Assembly (NCBI RefSeq): GCF_900291955.1
Contig: NZ_OLMR01000004.1
Coordinates: 91,156-155,155 of the forward strand
Length of the DNA: 64,000 nucleotides
Direction: 5' to 3'
DNA from: Pseudoruminococcus massiliensis
GTDB lineage: Bacteria > Bacillota > Clostridia > Oscillospirales > Acutalibacteraceae
The translations under genes and the position numbers were made by a program. Position 1 is the stretch's first letter. Each line of letters starts with the position of its first letter. Shown here one piece after another: positions 27,365 to 36,597 of the stretch. Under the pieces are notes generated by a model. That model was not told where the DNA came from, ran no database searches, and saw nothing but the letters and a program-made list of their open reading frames with translations.

Positions 27365-28615
27365 TTATAACTTTTTTGTGGCGGTAAGTCCCAGATATAG
27401 TGCATGAGATGAGGCAAGATAGCGGATAAGCTCTCGTTCCTCTGAAAAGCCTCTGCTTAAAAGCAACTTTTTGACATCGCTGTAATTATCGCTATATACT
27501 GCTACATATACTAAACCAACAGGCTTTTCATCTGTTCCACCGTTTGGACCTGCTATTCCAGTGGTGGATATACCAATATCCGCACCAGAAATTCTGCGGA
27601 CGCCTTTAGCCATTTCTAAAGCAGTTTCAGCACTATATTCTGTGAAAGTATCAAGAGTTTCCTGAGATACTCCTAAAACGCTGTGCTTTATATTATTTGA
27701 ATATGAGCAGACACCACACTCGAAAACCTCGGACGAACCCGAAACTTCGGTTATACGCTTTGATACAAGACCGCCTGTAATACTTTCGGCAGTTGCAATT
27801 TTGAGATTTTTTGAGTGTAAGGCTTTTACAAGAGCAGTTTGAAGATTGCCAACATCTATTCCATAGATATATTCATTGCCGATAGTTTCACGAACTTTTT
27901 CTATTACAGGCTCTATCATTTCATAGCCCTTTTCGGTGCTTTCTGCGGCGGCAGTTACTCTAAGAAGTACTTCGCCGTCTTTTGCATATGGTGCAAGAGT
28001 AGGATTTTCAAGACTATTCATAAGGTCTTTAAGCTTGCTTTCAACTGCGGATTCGCCTACATTAAATATATGTATTGTCCTTGAAACTAATGTTTTGCCT
28101 GTATATTTTTTGAGAATTGGTGCAAGCTCATTATCAAACATAGGACGCATTTCTCTTGGCGGGCCAGGAAGAAGTGCAAGAAACTTGCCGTTATTCTCTG
28201 CAAGTATACCAGGGGCAGTGCCAAAGCCGTTTTTAAGTATAACAGCACCCTTTGGAATAAGGGCTTGTTTTCGGTTATTATCAGTCATTGTGCGGTTGAT
28301 TTTTTGGAAGTATTCTTTTATGTGATGGAGTTCTTCGGCATTCTCTTCCATAGGGAGTCCGAGAACCTCTGCGGCTGTTTCTTTTGTTAAATCGTCACAA
28401 GTAGGTCCAAGACCTCCTGTTGTGATGACGAGGTCGCAACGGGAAAGTGCTTCTTTTAGGTTTGCTTTTAGTCTTTCCGGATTATCTCCAACAACAGCTT
28501 GATGATAAACATTTATTCCAAGCTTTGCAAGCTCTTTTGCGAGATATACTGCATTGGTATTTACTATATCACCGAGCAAAAGCTCAGTTCCAACGCATAA
28601 AATTTCAGCTTTCAT
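27365..28615 (-). CDS. cinA: CinA, competence/damage-inducible protein with NMN deamidase domain
   Basis: The 416-residue protein has both CinA domains. The N-terminal molybdopterin-binding-like domain (1-170) has MKAEILCVGTELLLGDIVNTN and TTGGLGPTCDDLTKE; the C-terminal domain (about 255-410) has ATAESITGGLVSKRI and GIAGPNGGTDEKPVGLVYVA, typical of pyridine nucleotide deamidases. It recycles NMN produced by DNA ligase and hydrolyses ADP-ribose. AGGAGGAATATTTT precedes the ATG. A palindrome array lies directly upstream. Confidence 0.95.
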   Translation of the reverse strand: MKAEILCVGTELLLGDIVNTNAVYLAKELAKLGINVYHQAVVGDNPERLKANLKEALSRCDLVITTGGLGPTCDDLTKETAAEVLGLPMEENAEELHHIKEYFQKINRTMTDNNRKQALIPKGAVILKNGFGTAPGILAENNGKFLALLPGPPREMRPMFDNELAPILKKYTGKTLVSRTIHIFNVGESAVESKLKDLMNSLENPTLAPYAKDGEVLLRVTAAAESTEKGYEMIEPVIEKVRETIGNEYIYGIDVGNLQTALVKALHSKNLKIATAESITGGLVSKRITEVSGSSEVFECGVCSYSNNIKHSVLGVSQETLDTFTEYSAETALEMAKGVRRISGADIGISTTGIAGPNGGTDEKPVGLVYVAVYSDNYSDVKKLLLSRGFSEERELIRYLASSHALYLGLTATKKL

Positions 28616-28629
28616 AAAATATTCCTCCT

Positions 28630-28705
28630 ATGTTAAGGGCTTTGCCCTTAAAACCCACAAGGGACTCCGTCCCTTGACCCTACAAGCCTTTGAAAAGGCT
28701 TGAGC
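28630..28705. repeat. modular palindrome array 4
   Basis: Three hairpins in a row: TTAAGGG/CCCTTAA (28635-28653), AAGGGA/TCCCTT with loop CTCCG (28662-28678) and AAGCCTTT/AAAGGCTT (28684-28701), followed by GAGCGAAACTT. The order matches array 1, with compensatory differences in the stems. Confidence 0.85.
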
Positions 28706-28893
28706 GAAACTTCTAATTTTAAAAATTCAGACGCGAATAACAAGCTACAATTTAACAAAAAAGTAAAACGCGTCTTGACAGCGGAGGCACTCCGCATTGA
28801 ACGAAACTTCTAATTTTAAAAATTCAGACGCGAATAACAAGCCACAATTTAACAAAAAAGTAGAACGCGTCTTGACAGCGGAGGCACTCCGCC
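28700..28893. repeat. 97-bp tandem duplication
   Basis: Two copies of a 97-bp unit, 28700-28796 and 28797-28893, differ at a handful of positions; a third copy begins (TTGAGCGAAACTTTTAATTTT) and stops. Each unit starts with the tail of the palindrome module and holds AGACGCG and CGCGTCT arms about 40 bp apart, then a GGAGGCACTCC palindrome. No frame crosses it. It lies upstream of cinA. Confidence 0.9.
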
Positions 28894-29140
28894 TTGAGCG
28901 AAACTTTTAATTTTCTTAGAAAATATGTTAACTAATTGGTAGTTATTTTAACCACATTAACAAACTTTTTATAACCTACCACGAACAAGGCTCATTAAGC
29001 AATTTCGCTATGGGTTAGTACCCACAAATAATTTTATCACTATTTGTTTTATTAAACAACCTCGTTCATAATTTATTCACAATTTATTTCCTAATATATG
29101 GTATAATATAAAATAATCGACATAGAAAGGCAGGCGTAGT
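28894..29140. other. intergenic region without recognised genes
   Basis: About 250 bp of A+T-rich DNA follow the tandem repeat. Plus-strand TATAAT-like sequence near 29103 (GGTATAATATAAAAT) is a likely promoter of the next gene. Nothing else was recognised. Confidence 0.4.
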
Positions 29141-29713
29141 ATGCTTAGGAATGAACCATTGCTCAACGCATTGCTCATCAATCTGCTTCTTGGAACTATC
29201 TGGCACTACGCCACATTCTTCCTTTGCATAAGTATTAAGATTGAGCATTTCGACTCGAAACGAGCAAGGTATCAACCACGAAAATGGGAGAAAAATGGTA
29301 AGTGGTATGCAGACCACCTCAAAATTAACAAGTGGAAGGATTTCTTACCACAGCATATTGGCAAAGACGGTTTCTCTAAAGACCATCTTGATGATGTTTC
29401 GATAGAATATCTTGATGAATTTATTTTAGAAACCTGTCGTGGAGAATGGAATCACATTGCAAACTGTTACTTTGCAGTTGTTCTTTTTATTATAAATCCT
29501 TTTTGGACAGCTTTTATATTGACAATACTTCTGTTTCTTGGGAACTTACCCTTTGCTATAATTCAACGCTATAATCGTTTCAGACTTGTAAAATTAAAAA
29601 ATACACTTATCAAAAAGGCAGAACGAGCTAAAAAGCTTGAGGCTCGTAAAAAGTCTAAGACAAAGGAACAGGTTTCTATACAGGATTCTGATGGAGAGGC
29701 TGTTTCGGGATAG
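29141..29713 (+). CDS. CrtO-like glycosyl-4,4'-diaponeurosporenoate acyltransferase family protein
   Basis: A 190-residue membrane protein with hydrophobic segments at about 8-30 and 108-145. Between them is the family pattern of CrtO of staphyloxanthin synthesis: KINKWKDFLPQ near residue 62, ETCRGEWNH near residue 102, and LPFAIIQRYNRFRL near residue 138. The tail is lysine-rich. CrtO acylates a glycosylated carotenoid, but no carotenoid genes are in the window, so a different lipid or sugar acceptor is likely. It precedes rsmE by 11 bp. Confidence 0.75.
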   Translation: MLRNEPLLNALLINLLLGTIWHYATFFLCISIKIEHFDSKRARYQPRKWEKNGKWYADHLKINKWKDFLPQHIGKDGFSKDHLDDVSIEYLDEFILETCRGEWNHIANCYFAVVLFIINPFWTAFILTILLFLGNLPFAIIQRYNRFRLVKLKNTLIKKAERAKKLEARKKSKTKEQVSIQDSDGEAVSG

Positions 29714-29724
29714 AAAGGATAATT

Positions 29725-30447
29725 ATGGATTGGTTTTTTGCGGAAAGCGTAGATGGCGAACATCTCATAACAGGCGAGGACGCTATTCATATTACAAAAT
29801 CACTTCGTAAATCAGTTGGAGAGGCTGTAACACTTTGCGATAGTTCGGGCGTTGAACATAATTGTCTTATTGACAGAATAAATGATGAGGGCGTTTTTGT
29901 ACACGAAATTTCTAAAACTGAATGTCAGAATGAGCCTTCTGTTGAAGTGACACTATTTGCGGCACTTACTAAAGGTGATAAGCTTGAAACCGTTATTCAG
30001 AAATCTGTTGAGCTTGGTATAAGTCATATTGTACCGGTTCTTACAAGCAGATGCGTTTCAAGACCTGATGCAAAATCGGCAGCCAAAAAACAGGCTCGTT
30101 ATCAGAAGATAGCACTTCAAGCGGCAATGCAGTCACGCAGAGCGATTATTCCAGATGTTAGCGAAATAATTACTCTCGAAAAAGCCTCAAAAATGCTTTC
30201 TGATTTTGATGTGGCGATATTCTTTTTTGAGGGTGGGGGAAAAAGCCTTAAAGAGATACTCTCATCACCCGCAAAGAAAATTGCGATTTTTACTGGCCCT
30301 GAGGGTGGATTTGAAGAGCGTGAGGTTGAGCTTCTTGCAGAAAATGGTGCGGTAGTCGCAACTCTTGGAAAAAGGATTCTTCGTGCAGAAACTGCACCAA
30401 TAGTTTCTCTTGCGGCTATAATGTTTGAAACAGGCAATCTTGAATGA
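29725..30447 (+). CDS. rsmE: 16S rRNA (uracil1498-N3)-methyltransferase
   Basis: The 240-residue protein has the RsmE build: a PUA-like N-terminus (GEDAIHITKSLRKSVGE) and a SPOUT methyltransferase domain with the knot motifs GPEGGFEEREVELL (near residue 190) and LGKRILRAETAPI (near residue 212). It methylates U1498 of 16S rRNA. GAAAGGATAATT precedes ATG 29725. Confidence 0.95.
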   Translation: MDWFFAESVDGEHLITGEDAIHITKSLRKSVGEAVTLCDSSGVEHNCLIDRINDEGVFVHEISKTECQNEPSVEVTLFAALTKGDKLETVIQKSVELGISHIVPVLTSRCVSRPDAKSAAKKQARYQKIALQAAMQSRRAIIPDVSEIITLEKASKMLSDFDVAIFFFEGGGKSLKEILSSPAKKIAIFTGPEGGFEEREVELLAENGAVVATLGKRILRAETAPIVSLAAIMFETGNLE

Positions 30448-30474
30448 CAAATATTGACAAAAGTCTAAATCATA

Positions 30475-31140
30475 TTAAGCTTTTGAAGCTATTGCTTCAA
30501 GAGCTTTTTTGTTATTTATGGTGATTTTTCCGTAGCCTGTTGAAAGCAGGCCCTGCCTTGAAAATTCGTTTATGATTCGGCTTGCTGTTACTCTTGATAC
30601 TGCAACAGCAGTCCCGATTTCTTCTTGTGTAGCAAAGACATAGCGGTTATCACCACGCTCCTCGGCAGATTCAAGCAAGAAATTTGCTATGCGGCTTTCG
30701 GCGTCACGAAAGGTGATGCTATCTACTTGTAAGGATAACATTCTTATAGTCATTGCTTGAAGCTTTAAAAGCTCTAAGGCGATTTCTGGGTGTGTTCGGA
30801 AAGCGTTTTCGAGTATCTGTCTTGTTATTACAACAATTTCTGTTTTCTGCATAGCACTTGCACTCGATACCCTTGGCATACCGTCAAAGAATGCCGCCTC
30901 GCCTAAGATTGCTCCACGAGATATTATTGAGAGTGTTTTTTCCATACCGTTTTCGGAGGTCATATAAACTCTTACTTTACCACGCTTCAGATAAAAAAAT
31001 GATTCTGCCTTTTCACCTTGAGAATATATTTCTTCTCCCTTTTCAAGCTTTTTGACAAAGTTTATGCTTTCAAAAAGCTCTGTAAGGCTTTTTGGAAGTC
31101 CGTATGAATAGGTTTCTATATAATGATTCATTTTTTCCAT
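30475..31140 (-). CDS. Crp/Fnr-family transcriptional regulator
   Basis: About 221 residues. The N-terminal cyclic nucleotide-binding fold (about 20-140) has EEIYSQGEKAESFFYLKRGKVRVY and GAILGEAAFFDGMPR. The C-terminal winged helix (about 160-215) has ATQEEIGTAVAVSRVTASRIIN. There is no Fnr-type N-terminal cysteine cluster. It is divergent from leuC with a 160-bp shared region, so it may regulate leuCD or itself, though no site was identified. The start is uncertain among three candidates (TTG 31152, ATG 31140, ATG 31131). Confidence 0.88.
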   Translation of the reverse strand: MEKMNHYIETYSYGLPKSLTELFESINFVKKLEKGEEIYSQGEKAESFFYLKRGKVRVYMTSENGMEKTLSIISRGAILGEAAFFDGMPRVSSASAMQKTEIVVITRQILENAFRTHPEIALELLKLQAMTIRMLSLQVDSITFRDAESRIANFLLESAEERGDNRYVFATQEEIGTAVAVSRVTASRIINEFSRQGLLSTGYGKITINNKKALEAIASKA

Positions 31141-31300
31141 TTGAAAAATCAAACCTTTCTTTTAATTTGGTGGTGGATTATGTTTTCTACTAATTAGATT
31201 AGGAGAAAATTGTGTGCTTGAATTGTAACATACTTTACATTCTTTTTCAAATTTATATGCGATAATTATACTACCTAATATAACTAAGGAGGTCATAAAA

Positions 31301-32566
31301 ATGGGAATGACAATGTCACAAAAAGTCCTTGCCGCTCACGCAGGACTTAAAGAAGTTAAGGCGGGACAGCTTATCGAGGCAAAGCTCGACCTCGTTCTTG
31401 GAAACGATATAACTTCTCCTGTTGCAATCAATGTATTTGAGGGCTGTCAGGCTAATAGTGTTTTTGATAACACAAAGGTAGCTATGGTAATGGACCATTT
31501 CACACCAAATAAGGATATTAAGGCTGCTGCACAATGTCAACAGGTTCGCCAGTTTGCTGATAAATATGACATCAAGAATTACTTCGATGTCGGCGAAATG
31601 GGAATTGAACACGCACTTCTCCCTGAAAAAGGTCTTGTAGGCCCTGGTAGCCTTGTAATTGGTGCAGACTCGCACACTTGTACATATGGTGCTTTAGGTG
31701 CTTTCTCAACAGGTGTAGGTTCAACAGATATGGCGGCTGGTATGATTAGTGGTAAGACTTGGTTCAAAGTTCCTGCTGCTATTAAGTTTAATCTTGTCGG
31801 TGAGCTGCCAAAGTGGGTAAGCGGTAAAGATGTTATTTTACACATTATCGGCGAAATCGGTGTTGATGGTGCTTTGTATAAGTCTATGGAATTTACTGGT
31901 GAGGGTGTTAAGAGCCTTTCTATGGACGACAGACTTTGTATAGCTAATATGGCTATTGAAGCTGGTGCAAAGAACGGAATTTTCCCAGTTGATGATATTA
32001 CCCGTGAATATATCAAGGATAGATTTCAGGGTGAGCCTGTTGAGTTTTCAGCAGATGATGACGCTGTTTATGATGAAGAATATACAATCGACCTTTCAAA
32101 GCTTCGTCCAACAGTTGCGTTTCCACACCTTCCTGAGAATACAAGAACTGTTGATGAAATCGGCGATACAGAGGTTAAGATTGACCAAGCTGTTATCGGT
32201 TCTTGCACAAATGGACGAATCTCTGACCTTCGTGCTGCCGCTGAGGTACTCAAGGGCAAGCATATTGCAAAGGGAGTTCGTTGCATAGTTATCCCAGGAA
32301 CACAGAATATCTGGCTTCAGGCTATGCATGAGGGCTTATTTGATATATTCATTCAGGCTGGAGCAGTAGTTTCTACACCAACCTGTGGTCCTTGTCTTGG
32401 CGGACATATGGGTATACTTGCTAAGGGTGAAAAGGCTGTTTCAACAACAAACAGAAACTTTGTTGGAAGAATGGGACACATTGAATCCGAAATTTATCTT
32501 GCAAGCCCTGCTGTTGCAGCTGCAAGTGCAGTTACAGGCTATATTACATCACCTGAAAAGCTCTGA
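31301..32566 (+). CDS. leuC: 3-isopropylmalate dehydratase large subunit
   Basis: The 421-residue protein begins [15 protein letters not shown] after AAGGAGG. It belongs to the bacterial/archaeal short aconitase family (LeuC/HacA-type) and has [21 protein letters not shown] near residue 122 and the Fe-S cysteines in GSCTNGR (about 300) and [11 protein letters not shown] (about 360). With LeuD it isomerises 2- to 3-isopropylmalate in leucine synthesis. leuA and leuB are not in the window. A related hydratase role cannot be excluded from sequence alone. Confidence 0.93.
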   Translation: MGMTMSQKVLAAHAGLKEVKAGQLIEAKLDLVLGNDITSPVAINVFEGCQANSVFDNTKVAMVMDHFTPNKDIKAAAQCQQVRQFADKYDIKNYFDVGEMGIEHALLPEKGLVGPGSLVIGADSHTCTYGALGAFSTGVGSTDMAAGMISGKTWFKVPAAIKFNLVGELPKWVSGKDVILHIIGEIGVDGALYKSMEFTGEGVKSLSMDDRLCIANMAIEAGAKNGIFPVDDITREYIKDRFQGEPVEFSADDDAVYDEEYTIDLSKLRPTVAFPHLPENTRTVDEIGDTEVKIDQAVIGSCTNGRISDLRAAAEVLKGKHIAKGVRCIVIPGTQNIWLQAMHEGLFDIFIQAGAVVSTPTCGPCLGGHMGILAKGEKAVSTTNRNFVGRMGHIESEIYLASPAVAAASAVTGYITSPEKL

Positions 32567-32584
32567 GGAAAGGATTGAATATAA

Positions 32585-33070
32585 ATGAAAGCACACGGAA
32601 TAGTACACAAGTATGGAGATAATGTAGATACAGATGTTATCATTCCTGCAAGATATTTGAATACAGCCTCTCATAAAGAGCTTGCGGCTCACTGTATGGA
32701 GGATATTGACGCAGATTTCGTCAAGAATGTAAAGGAAGGCGATATTATTGTTGCCGAGAAGAACTTTGGTTGTGGCTCATCAAGAGAACACGCTCCAATA
32801 GCTATTAAGGCTTCTGGCATTTCTTGCGTTATTGCTTCAACTTTTGCAAGAATTTTCTATCGTAATTCTATCAATATCGGACTTCCAATTCTCGAATGTG
32901 ATGAGGCAGCTCACGAGATTAAAAACGGCGATGAAATTGATATTGATTTCGATACAGGCGTTATCACAAATGTTACAACAGGTAAGACATATCAAGCAGA
33001 GCCATTCCCTGAGTTTATTCAGAATATCATCAAGGACGGCGGACTTATCAATCATGTTACTAAGAAGTAA
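32585..33070 (+). CDS. leuD: 3-isopropylmalate dehydratase small subunit
   Basis: The 161-residue protein starts at ATG 32585, 18 bp after leuC, and has the small-subunit signature [12 protein letters not shown] and [18 protein letters not shown] (about residue 60), which forms the swivelling domain of the dehydratase. The last codons (INHVTKK) also occur as a stray copy near 53 kb. A terminator follows at once. Confidence 0.95.
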   Translation: MKAHGIVHKYGDNVDTDVIIPARYLNTASHKELAAHCMEDIDADFVKNVKEGDIIVAEKNFGCGSSREHAPIAIKASGISCVIASTFARIFYRNSINIGLPILECDEAAHEIKNGDEIDIDFDTGVITNVTTGKTYQAEPFPEFIQNIIKDGGLINHVTKK

Positions 33071-33086
33071 TATATAGTCTTTAATA

Positions 33087-33117
33087 AAAAACCGAGACTT
33101 TTATAGCCTCGGTTTTT
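33087..33117 (+). terminator. terminator of leuCD
   Basis: ACCGAG (33091-33096) and CTCGGT (33108-33113) form a short stem followed by TTTTT. A variant of this arrangement, with a different stem, lies beside the leuD tail copy near 53 kb. Confidence 0.8.
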
Positions 33118-33126
33118 ATGTTTATG

Positions 33127-33264
33127 TTAAGTTTTATTTTCAGGTGTTTGAACAAGCTTTAAATTTTCAAATTTCGCTTCGTAATAATAATAGCTTTTCA
33201 CAGTATTACGCATAATTGGACGCTTTAATGGTGCATTGCATCGGGTACAATGCCAAAAAATCTA
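33127..33264 (-). pseudogene. decayed C-terminal fragment of a zinc-ribbon protein
   Basis: On the minus strand a frame ending at TAA 33129-33127 reads FWHCTRCNAPLKRPIMRNTV, then KSYYYYEAKFENLKLV. This matches the last 45 residues of the intact protein at 51653-51973, which reads FWRCPRCGAPLKRPIMRNTV. Three of the four zinc-ligand positions or their glycines are altered (CPRCG to CTRCN; CYYC to YYYY). There is no start codon or upstream half. It is a remnant of a second copy placed directly after leuD. Confidence 0.8.
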
Positions 33265-33370
33265 CACCTTAAAAATTAAAAATCATAAATTAGTATAAAT
33301 TAGTATAATAAAGAAAATATGAGAAAATGGGAGTTATATATATTCAGAATTAAAAAAATCAAAAAAAGCC

Positions 33371-33399
33371 TTGACTTCGCTTTTTGTCTGTGATATTAT
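33371..33399 (+). promoter_or_regulatory. promoter of rplM-rpsI
   Basis: TTGACT (33371-33376) and TATTAT (33394-33399) are separated by 17 bases, about 80 bp before rplM. Confidence 0.75.
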
Positions 33400-33403
33400 C
33401 TAT

Positions 33404-33479
33404 CTTGTGACTTGAGAAGGATACTATTCAGTGTCCTCGAGAATATGCAAAATGTTTATGAAAACAGGAGGAAACGCTA
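33404..33479 (+). promoter_or_regulatory. probable L13 leader RNA
   Basis: The 5' leader contains CTTGAGAAGGATA and TGTCCTCGAG, which can pair with a small bulge, followed by a short A+T-rich stretch and the AGGAGG of rplM. Leaders with a hairpin at this place regulate the L13-S9 operon in Firmicutes by binding L13. Assignment is by position and hairpin, not by a consensus match. Confidence 0.5.
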
Positions 33480-33908
33480 ATGTCAACTTATATGGCTAAG
33501 CCCGCTGAGATTGAACGCAAGTGGTACATCATTGATGCTGCTGGTAAGCCACTCGGACGCGTTGCTGTTCAGGCTGCTGACCTTCTTCGCGGTAAGCTTA
33601 AGACAACTTATACACCACATGTAGACTGTGGTGACCATGTTATCGTTATCAACTGCGATAAGGTTGTTCTCACAGGCAACAAGCTTCAGCAGAAGTATTA
33701 TTATCGCCACACAGGCTATGTCGGCCACATGAAGGCTACTCGCTATGATACACTCATGGCTACTAAGCCAGAAAAGGCTGTTGAGCTTGCTATCTACGGT
33801 ATGATTCCTAATAACACTATTGGCCGTGCTGCTATGACAAGACTTCGCCTTTATAAGGGTGCAGACCATAAGCACGAGGCTCAAAAGCCTGAGATTTGGG
33901 ATAAATAA
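33480..33908 (+). CDS. rplM: 50S ribosomal protein L13
   Basis: The 142-residue protein starts MSTYMAKPAEIERKWYIIDAAG and has the L13 signature region with KVVLTGNKLQQKYYYRHTGYVG near residue 60 and AIYGMIPNNTIGRAAMTRLRLY near residue 103. It is in the usual operon with S9, whose gene starts 20 bp later. Confidence 0.98.
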   Translation: MSTYMAKPAEIERKWYIIDAAGKPLGRVAVQAADLLRGKLKTTYTPHVDCGDHVIVINCDKVVLTGNKLQQKYYYRHTGYVGHMKATRYDTLMATKPEKAVELAIYGMIPNNTIGRAAMTRLRLYKGADHKHEAQKPEIWDK

Positions 33909-33927
33909 GAAAGGAGGCAATATTTAA

Positions 33928-34329
33928 ATGTACGATAAGACACCTTATTTTTACGGTACTGGTAGAAGAAAAAGCTCTGTTGCAAGAGTAAGACTTTATC
34001 AGGGTACAGGCAAAATCACAATTAACGACAGAGATATTGATGAATATTTCGGTCTTGAAACATTGAAGCTCATCGTTCGTCAGCCTCTCGTTCTTACAGA
34101 AACTGACGGCAAGTTCGATATCGTTTGCAGAGTTGCAGGCGGTGGCGTTTCTGGTCAGGCTGGTGCTATCCGTCACGGCGTAGCAAGAGCTCTTCTTCAA
34201 TACGATAGTGAAGCACTTCGTCCAAAGCTTAAGAAGGCTGGCTTCCTCACTCGTGACCCAAGAATGAAAGAGCGTAAGAAATACGGTCTCAAGGCTGCTC
34301 GTAGAGCTCCACAGTTCTCAAAGAGATAA
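33928..34329 (+). CDS. rpsI: 30S ribosomal protein S9
   Basis: The 133-residue protein has [20 protein letters not shown] at the start, [20 protein letters not shown] in the middle and the C-terminal [16 protein letters not shown] tail that reaches the ribosomal P site. AAGGAGG precedes ATG 33928. Confidence 0.98.
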   Translation: MYDKTPYFYGTGRRKSSVARVRLYQGTGKITINDRDIDEYFGLETLKLIVRQPLVLTETDGKFDIVCRVAGGGVSGQAGAIRHGVARALLQYDSEALRPKLKKAGFLTRDPRMKERKKYGLKAARRAPQFSKR

Positions 34330-34400
34330 TCAGAAGCTTGGAATATTATATTTCAGGATTTTATTTATCAACTTTGTTGAATTTATATTAGTCTTATTAA

Positions 34401-34428
34401 AGCTCTCTGCTTCGGCAGAGAGCTTTTT
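34401..34428 (+). terminator. terminator of rplM-rpsI
   Basis: AGCTCTCTGC and GCAGAGAGCT pair perfectly around a TTCG tetraloop, followed by TTTTT. Confidence 0.9.
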
Positions 34429-34449
34429 GCGTTTCAAATTTTATAAATA

Positions 34450-34490
34450 AAAAAGCCTCCGAACCTAAGTTAAAACAGGTTCGGAGGTTT
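34450..34490 (-). terminator. terminator of lepA
   Basis: CCTCCGAACCT (34456-34466) and AGGTTCGGAGG (34477-34487) form a perfect 11-bp stem; on the minus strand it is followed by CTTTTTTATTT. It lies about 50 bp beyond the lepA stop. Confidence 0.88.
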
Positions 34491-34537
34491 GCTTTATCTA
34501 AGAATAATTTTATCTAAACTAATTATCTAAACTAAAA

Positions 34538-36349
34538 TTATTCGCTATCAAGCTTTAAAACTGCCATAAATGCGTCTTGAGGAACTTCTACACTTCCAAG
34601 CTGACGCATACGCTTTTTACCTTCTTTTTGCTTTTCAAGAAGCTTTTTCTTTCGGGTAATATCACCACCATAGCATTTTGCAAGAACATCTTTACGCATT
34701 GCCTTAACAGTTTCTCTTGCAATAATCTTTCCACCAATACAAGCTTGAATTGGTACTTCAAAAAGCTGGCGTGGTATTTTCTCTTTTAGCTTTTCAGCCA
34801 TTTTTCTTGCTCGACCATATGCCTTATCAGCGTGTATTATAAATGAAAGTGCGTCAACAACATCGCCATTAAGCATAATATCAAGCTTAACGAGCTGTGA
34901 TTCAGAATAGCCTTTCAATTCATAGTCAAACGAAGCATAGCCTCTTGTACGAGATTTAAGTGTATCGAAAAAGTCATAGATAATTTCTGCGAGTGGCAAT
35001 TCATAGTGTATGTCAACTCTATCATCATCAAGATAGTTCATATCCTTAAATACACCACGCCTATCCTGACAAAGCTCCATAATATTTCCGACATACTCTG
35101 ACGGAGCATAAATATGCGCATTTGCAATAGGTTCTTCTGCTTTTGCTATAAGTGATGGGTCTGGGTAGTTTGTAGGGTTGTCTATCATATGAACAGTGCC
35201 ATCATTCATTGTTATTCTATAAATAACGCTTGGTGCTGTTGTAACAAGGTCGAGATTATATTCACGCTCTAAACGCTCTTGAATGATTTCCATATGAAGA
35301 AGTCCAAGGAAACCACAACGAAAGCCAAAGCCCAAAGCAACAGATGTTTCAGGCTCAAATGAGAGTGCCGCATCATTAAGCTCAAGCTTTTCAAGAGCAT
35401 CACGAAGGTCGCCATATTTTGCGCCATCGGCTGGATAAATACCGCAGAAAACCATTGGCTGAACTGCTCTATATCCTGGAAGTGCTTCCTTTGCAGGATT
35501 TTCTTTAGTTGTAACAGTATCGCCAACACGAGCCTCACTTACAGTTTTAATTGATGCTGCAATATATCCAACCTCGCCCGCATAAAGTGTTCCAGCAGGT
35601 TCAAGGCTTGTGGCTCTCATAAATCCACATTCAACAACAGTAAATTCTGAGCCTGTACTCATCATTTTTATTGTATCTCCAACCTTAACTTGACCTTCCA
35701 TAAGCCTGACATATATAATAACGCCCTTATAGCTGTCATAGTATGAATCAAAAATCAAGGCTTTAAGTGGAGCATCATTATCACCTGATGGAGCAGGAAT
35801 ATCTGAAACTATTCTCTCCATAACTTCATGAATATTTATACCAGCCTTTGCTGAAACCCTTGGAGCATCTTCTGCTGGAATACCAATAACATCTTCAATT
35901 TCTTTACATACTCTGTCTGGGTCTGCACTTGGCAGGTCTATTTTATTTATAACTGGTACAATTTCAAGCCCTGCATCAACTGCAAGATAAGTATTTGCAA
36001 GAGTTTGAGCTTCTATGCCTTGTGATGCGTCAACAACAAGAACCGCTCCCTCACAAGCTGCCAATGAGCGTGAAACCTCATAGTTGAAGTCAACATGGCC
36101 TGGAGTATCAATCAAATTGAAAATATATTCTTCACCATCATCAGCTTTATAAAGAAGTGTTACAGCACGAGCCTTGATAGTAATTCCTCTCTCACGCTCA
36201 AGCTCCATATTATCGAGGAGCTGGTCTTCCATATCACGAATTGCAACAGACTGAGTCTGCTCAAGTATTCTATCAGCAAGTGTACTTTTTCCGTGGTCTA
36301 TATGTGCTATTATACTAAAATTACGAATTTTGCTTCTGTCGAAAGCCAT
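34538..36349 (-). CDS. lepA: elongation factor 4 (LepA)
   Basis: The 603-residue GTPase has the standard length and motifs: G1 [13 protein letters not shown], the switch segment with RERGITI, G3 [12 protein letters not shown]4 NKIDLP, and the LepA-specific C-terminal domain ending in [18 protein letters not shown]. It back-translocates or remodels stalled ribosomes. It is transcribed alone on the minus strand. Confidence 0.97.
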   Translation of the reverse strand: MAFDRSKIRNFSIIAHIDHGKSTLADRILEQTQSVAIRDMEDQLLDNMELERERGITIKARAVTLLYKADDGEEYIFNLIDTPGHVDFNYEVSRSLAACEGAVLVVDASQGIEAQTLANTYLAVDAGLEIVPVINKIDLPSADPDRVCKEIEDVIGIPAEDAPRVSAKAGINIHEVMERIVSDIPAPSGDNDAPLKALIFDSYYDSYKGVIIYVRLMEGQVKVGDTIKMMSTGSEFTVVECGFMRATSLEPAGTLYAGEVGYIAASIKTVSEARVGDTVTTKENPAKEALPGYRAVQPMVFCGIYPADGAKYGDLRDALEKLELNDAALSFEPETSVALGFGFRCGFLGLLHMEIIQERLEREYNLDLVTTAPSVIYRITMNDGTVHMIDNPTNYPDPSLIAKAEEPIANAHIYAPSEYVGNIMELCQDRRGVFKDMNYLDDDRVDIHYELPLAEIIYDFFDTLKSRTRGYASFDYELKGYSESQLVKLDIMLNGDVVDALSFIIHADKAYGRARKMAEKLKEKIPRQLFEVPIQACIGGKIIARETVKAMRKDVLAKCYGGDITRKKKLLEKQKEGKKRMRQLGSVEVPQDAFMAVLKLDSE

Positions 36350-36597
36350 TTATATAACATTCCTTTCTTAAGGATTTTATGCTTAGTAAGCTATACATTT
36401 TTATTATAACACGCAAATGCCTATGATGTAAAGAATTGCATATTATAATTTGGTTTATAAACTATAAAATAGAAATATAATAGCTTTCTTTTGTGATTTA
36501 TTACAAATTTCTCACTTTTTCACTTGAAATATATGCGTATTATGGTAAAATAAGAGCAACAGCTCTATACCTAAAATTTCAGAAGGGAATGAACGCT

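Noticed and set aside
28616..29140. Repeats upstream of cinA considered as a CRISPR array
   Set aside because: Units are 97 bp and directly tandem with no unique spacers, and no cas genes are near.
31153..31300. T-box or leucine attenuator before leuC
   Set aside because: The 150-bp gap has no T-box sequence, no leucine-rich leader peptide and no terminator hairpin.
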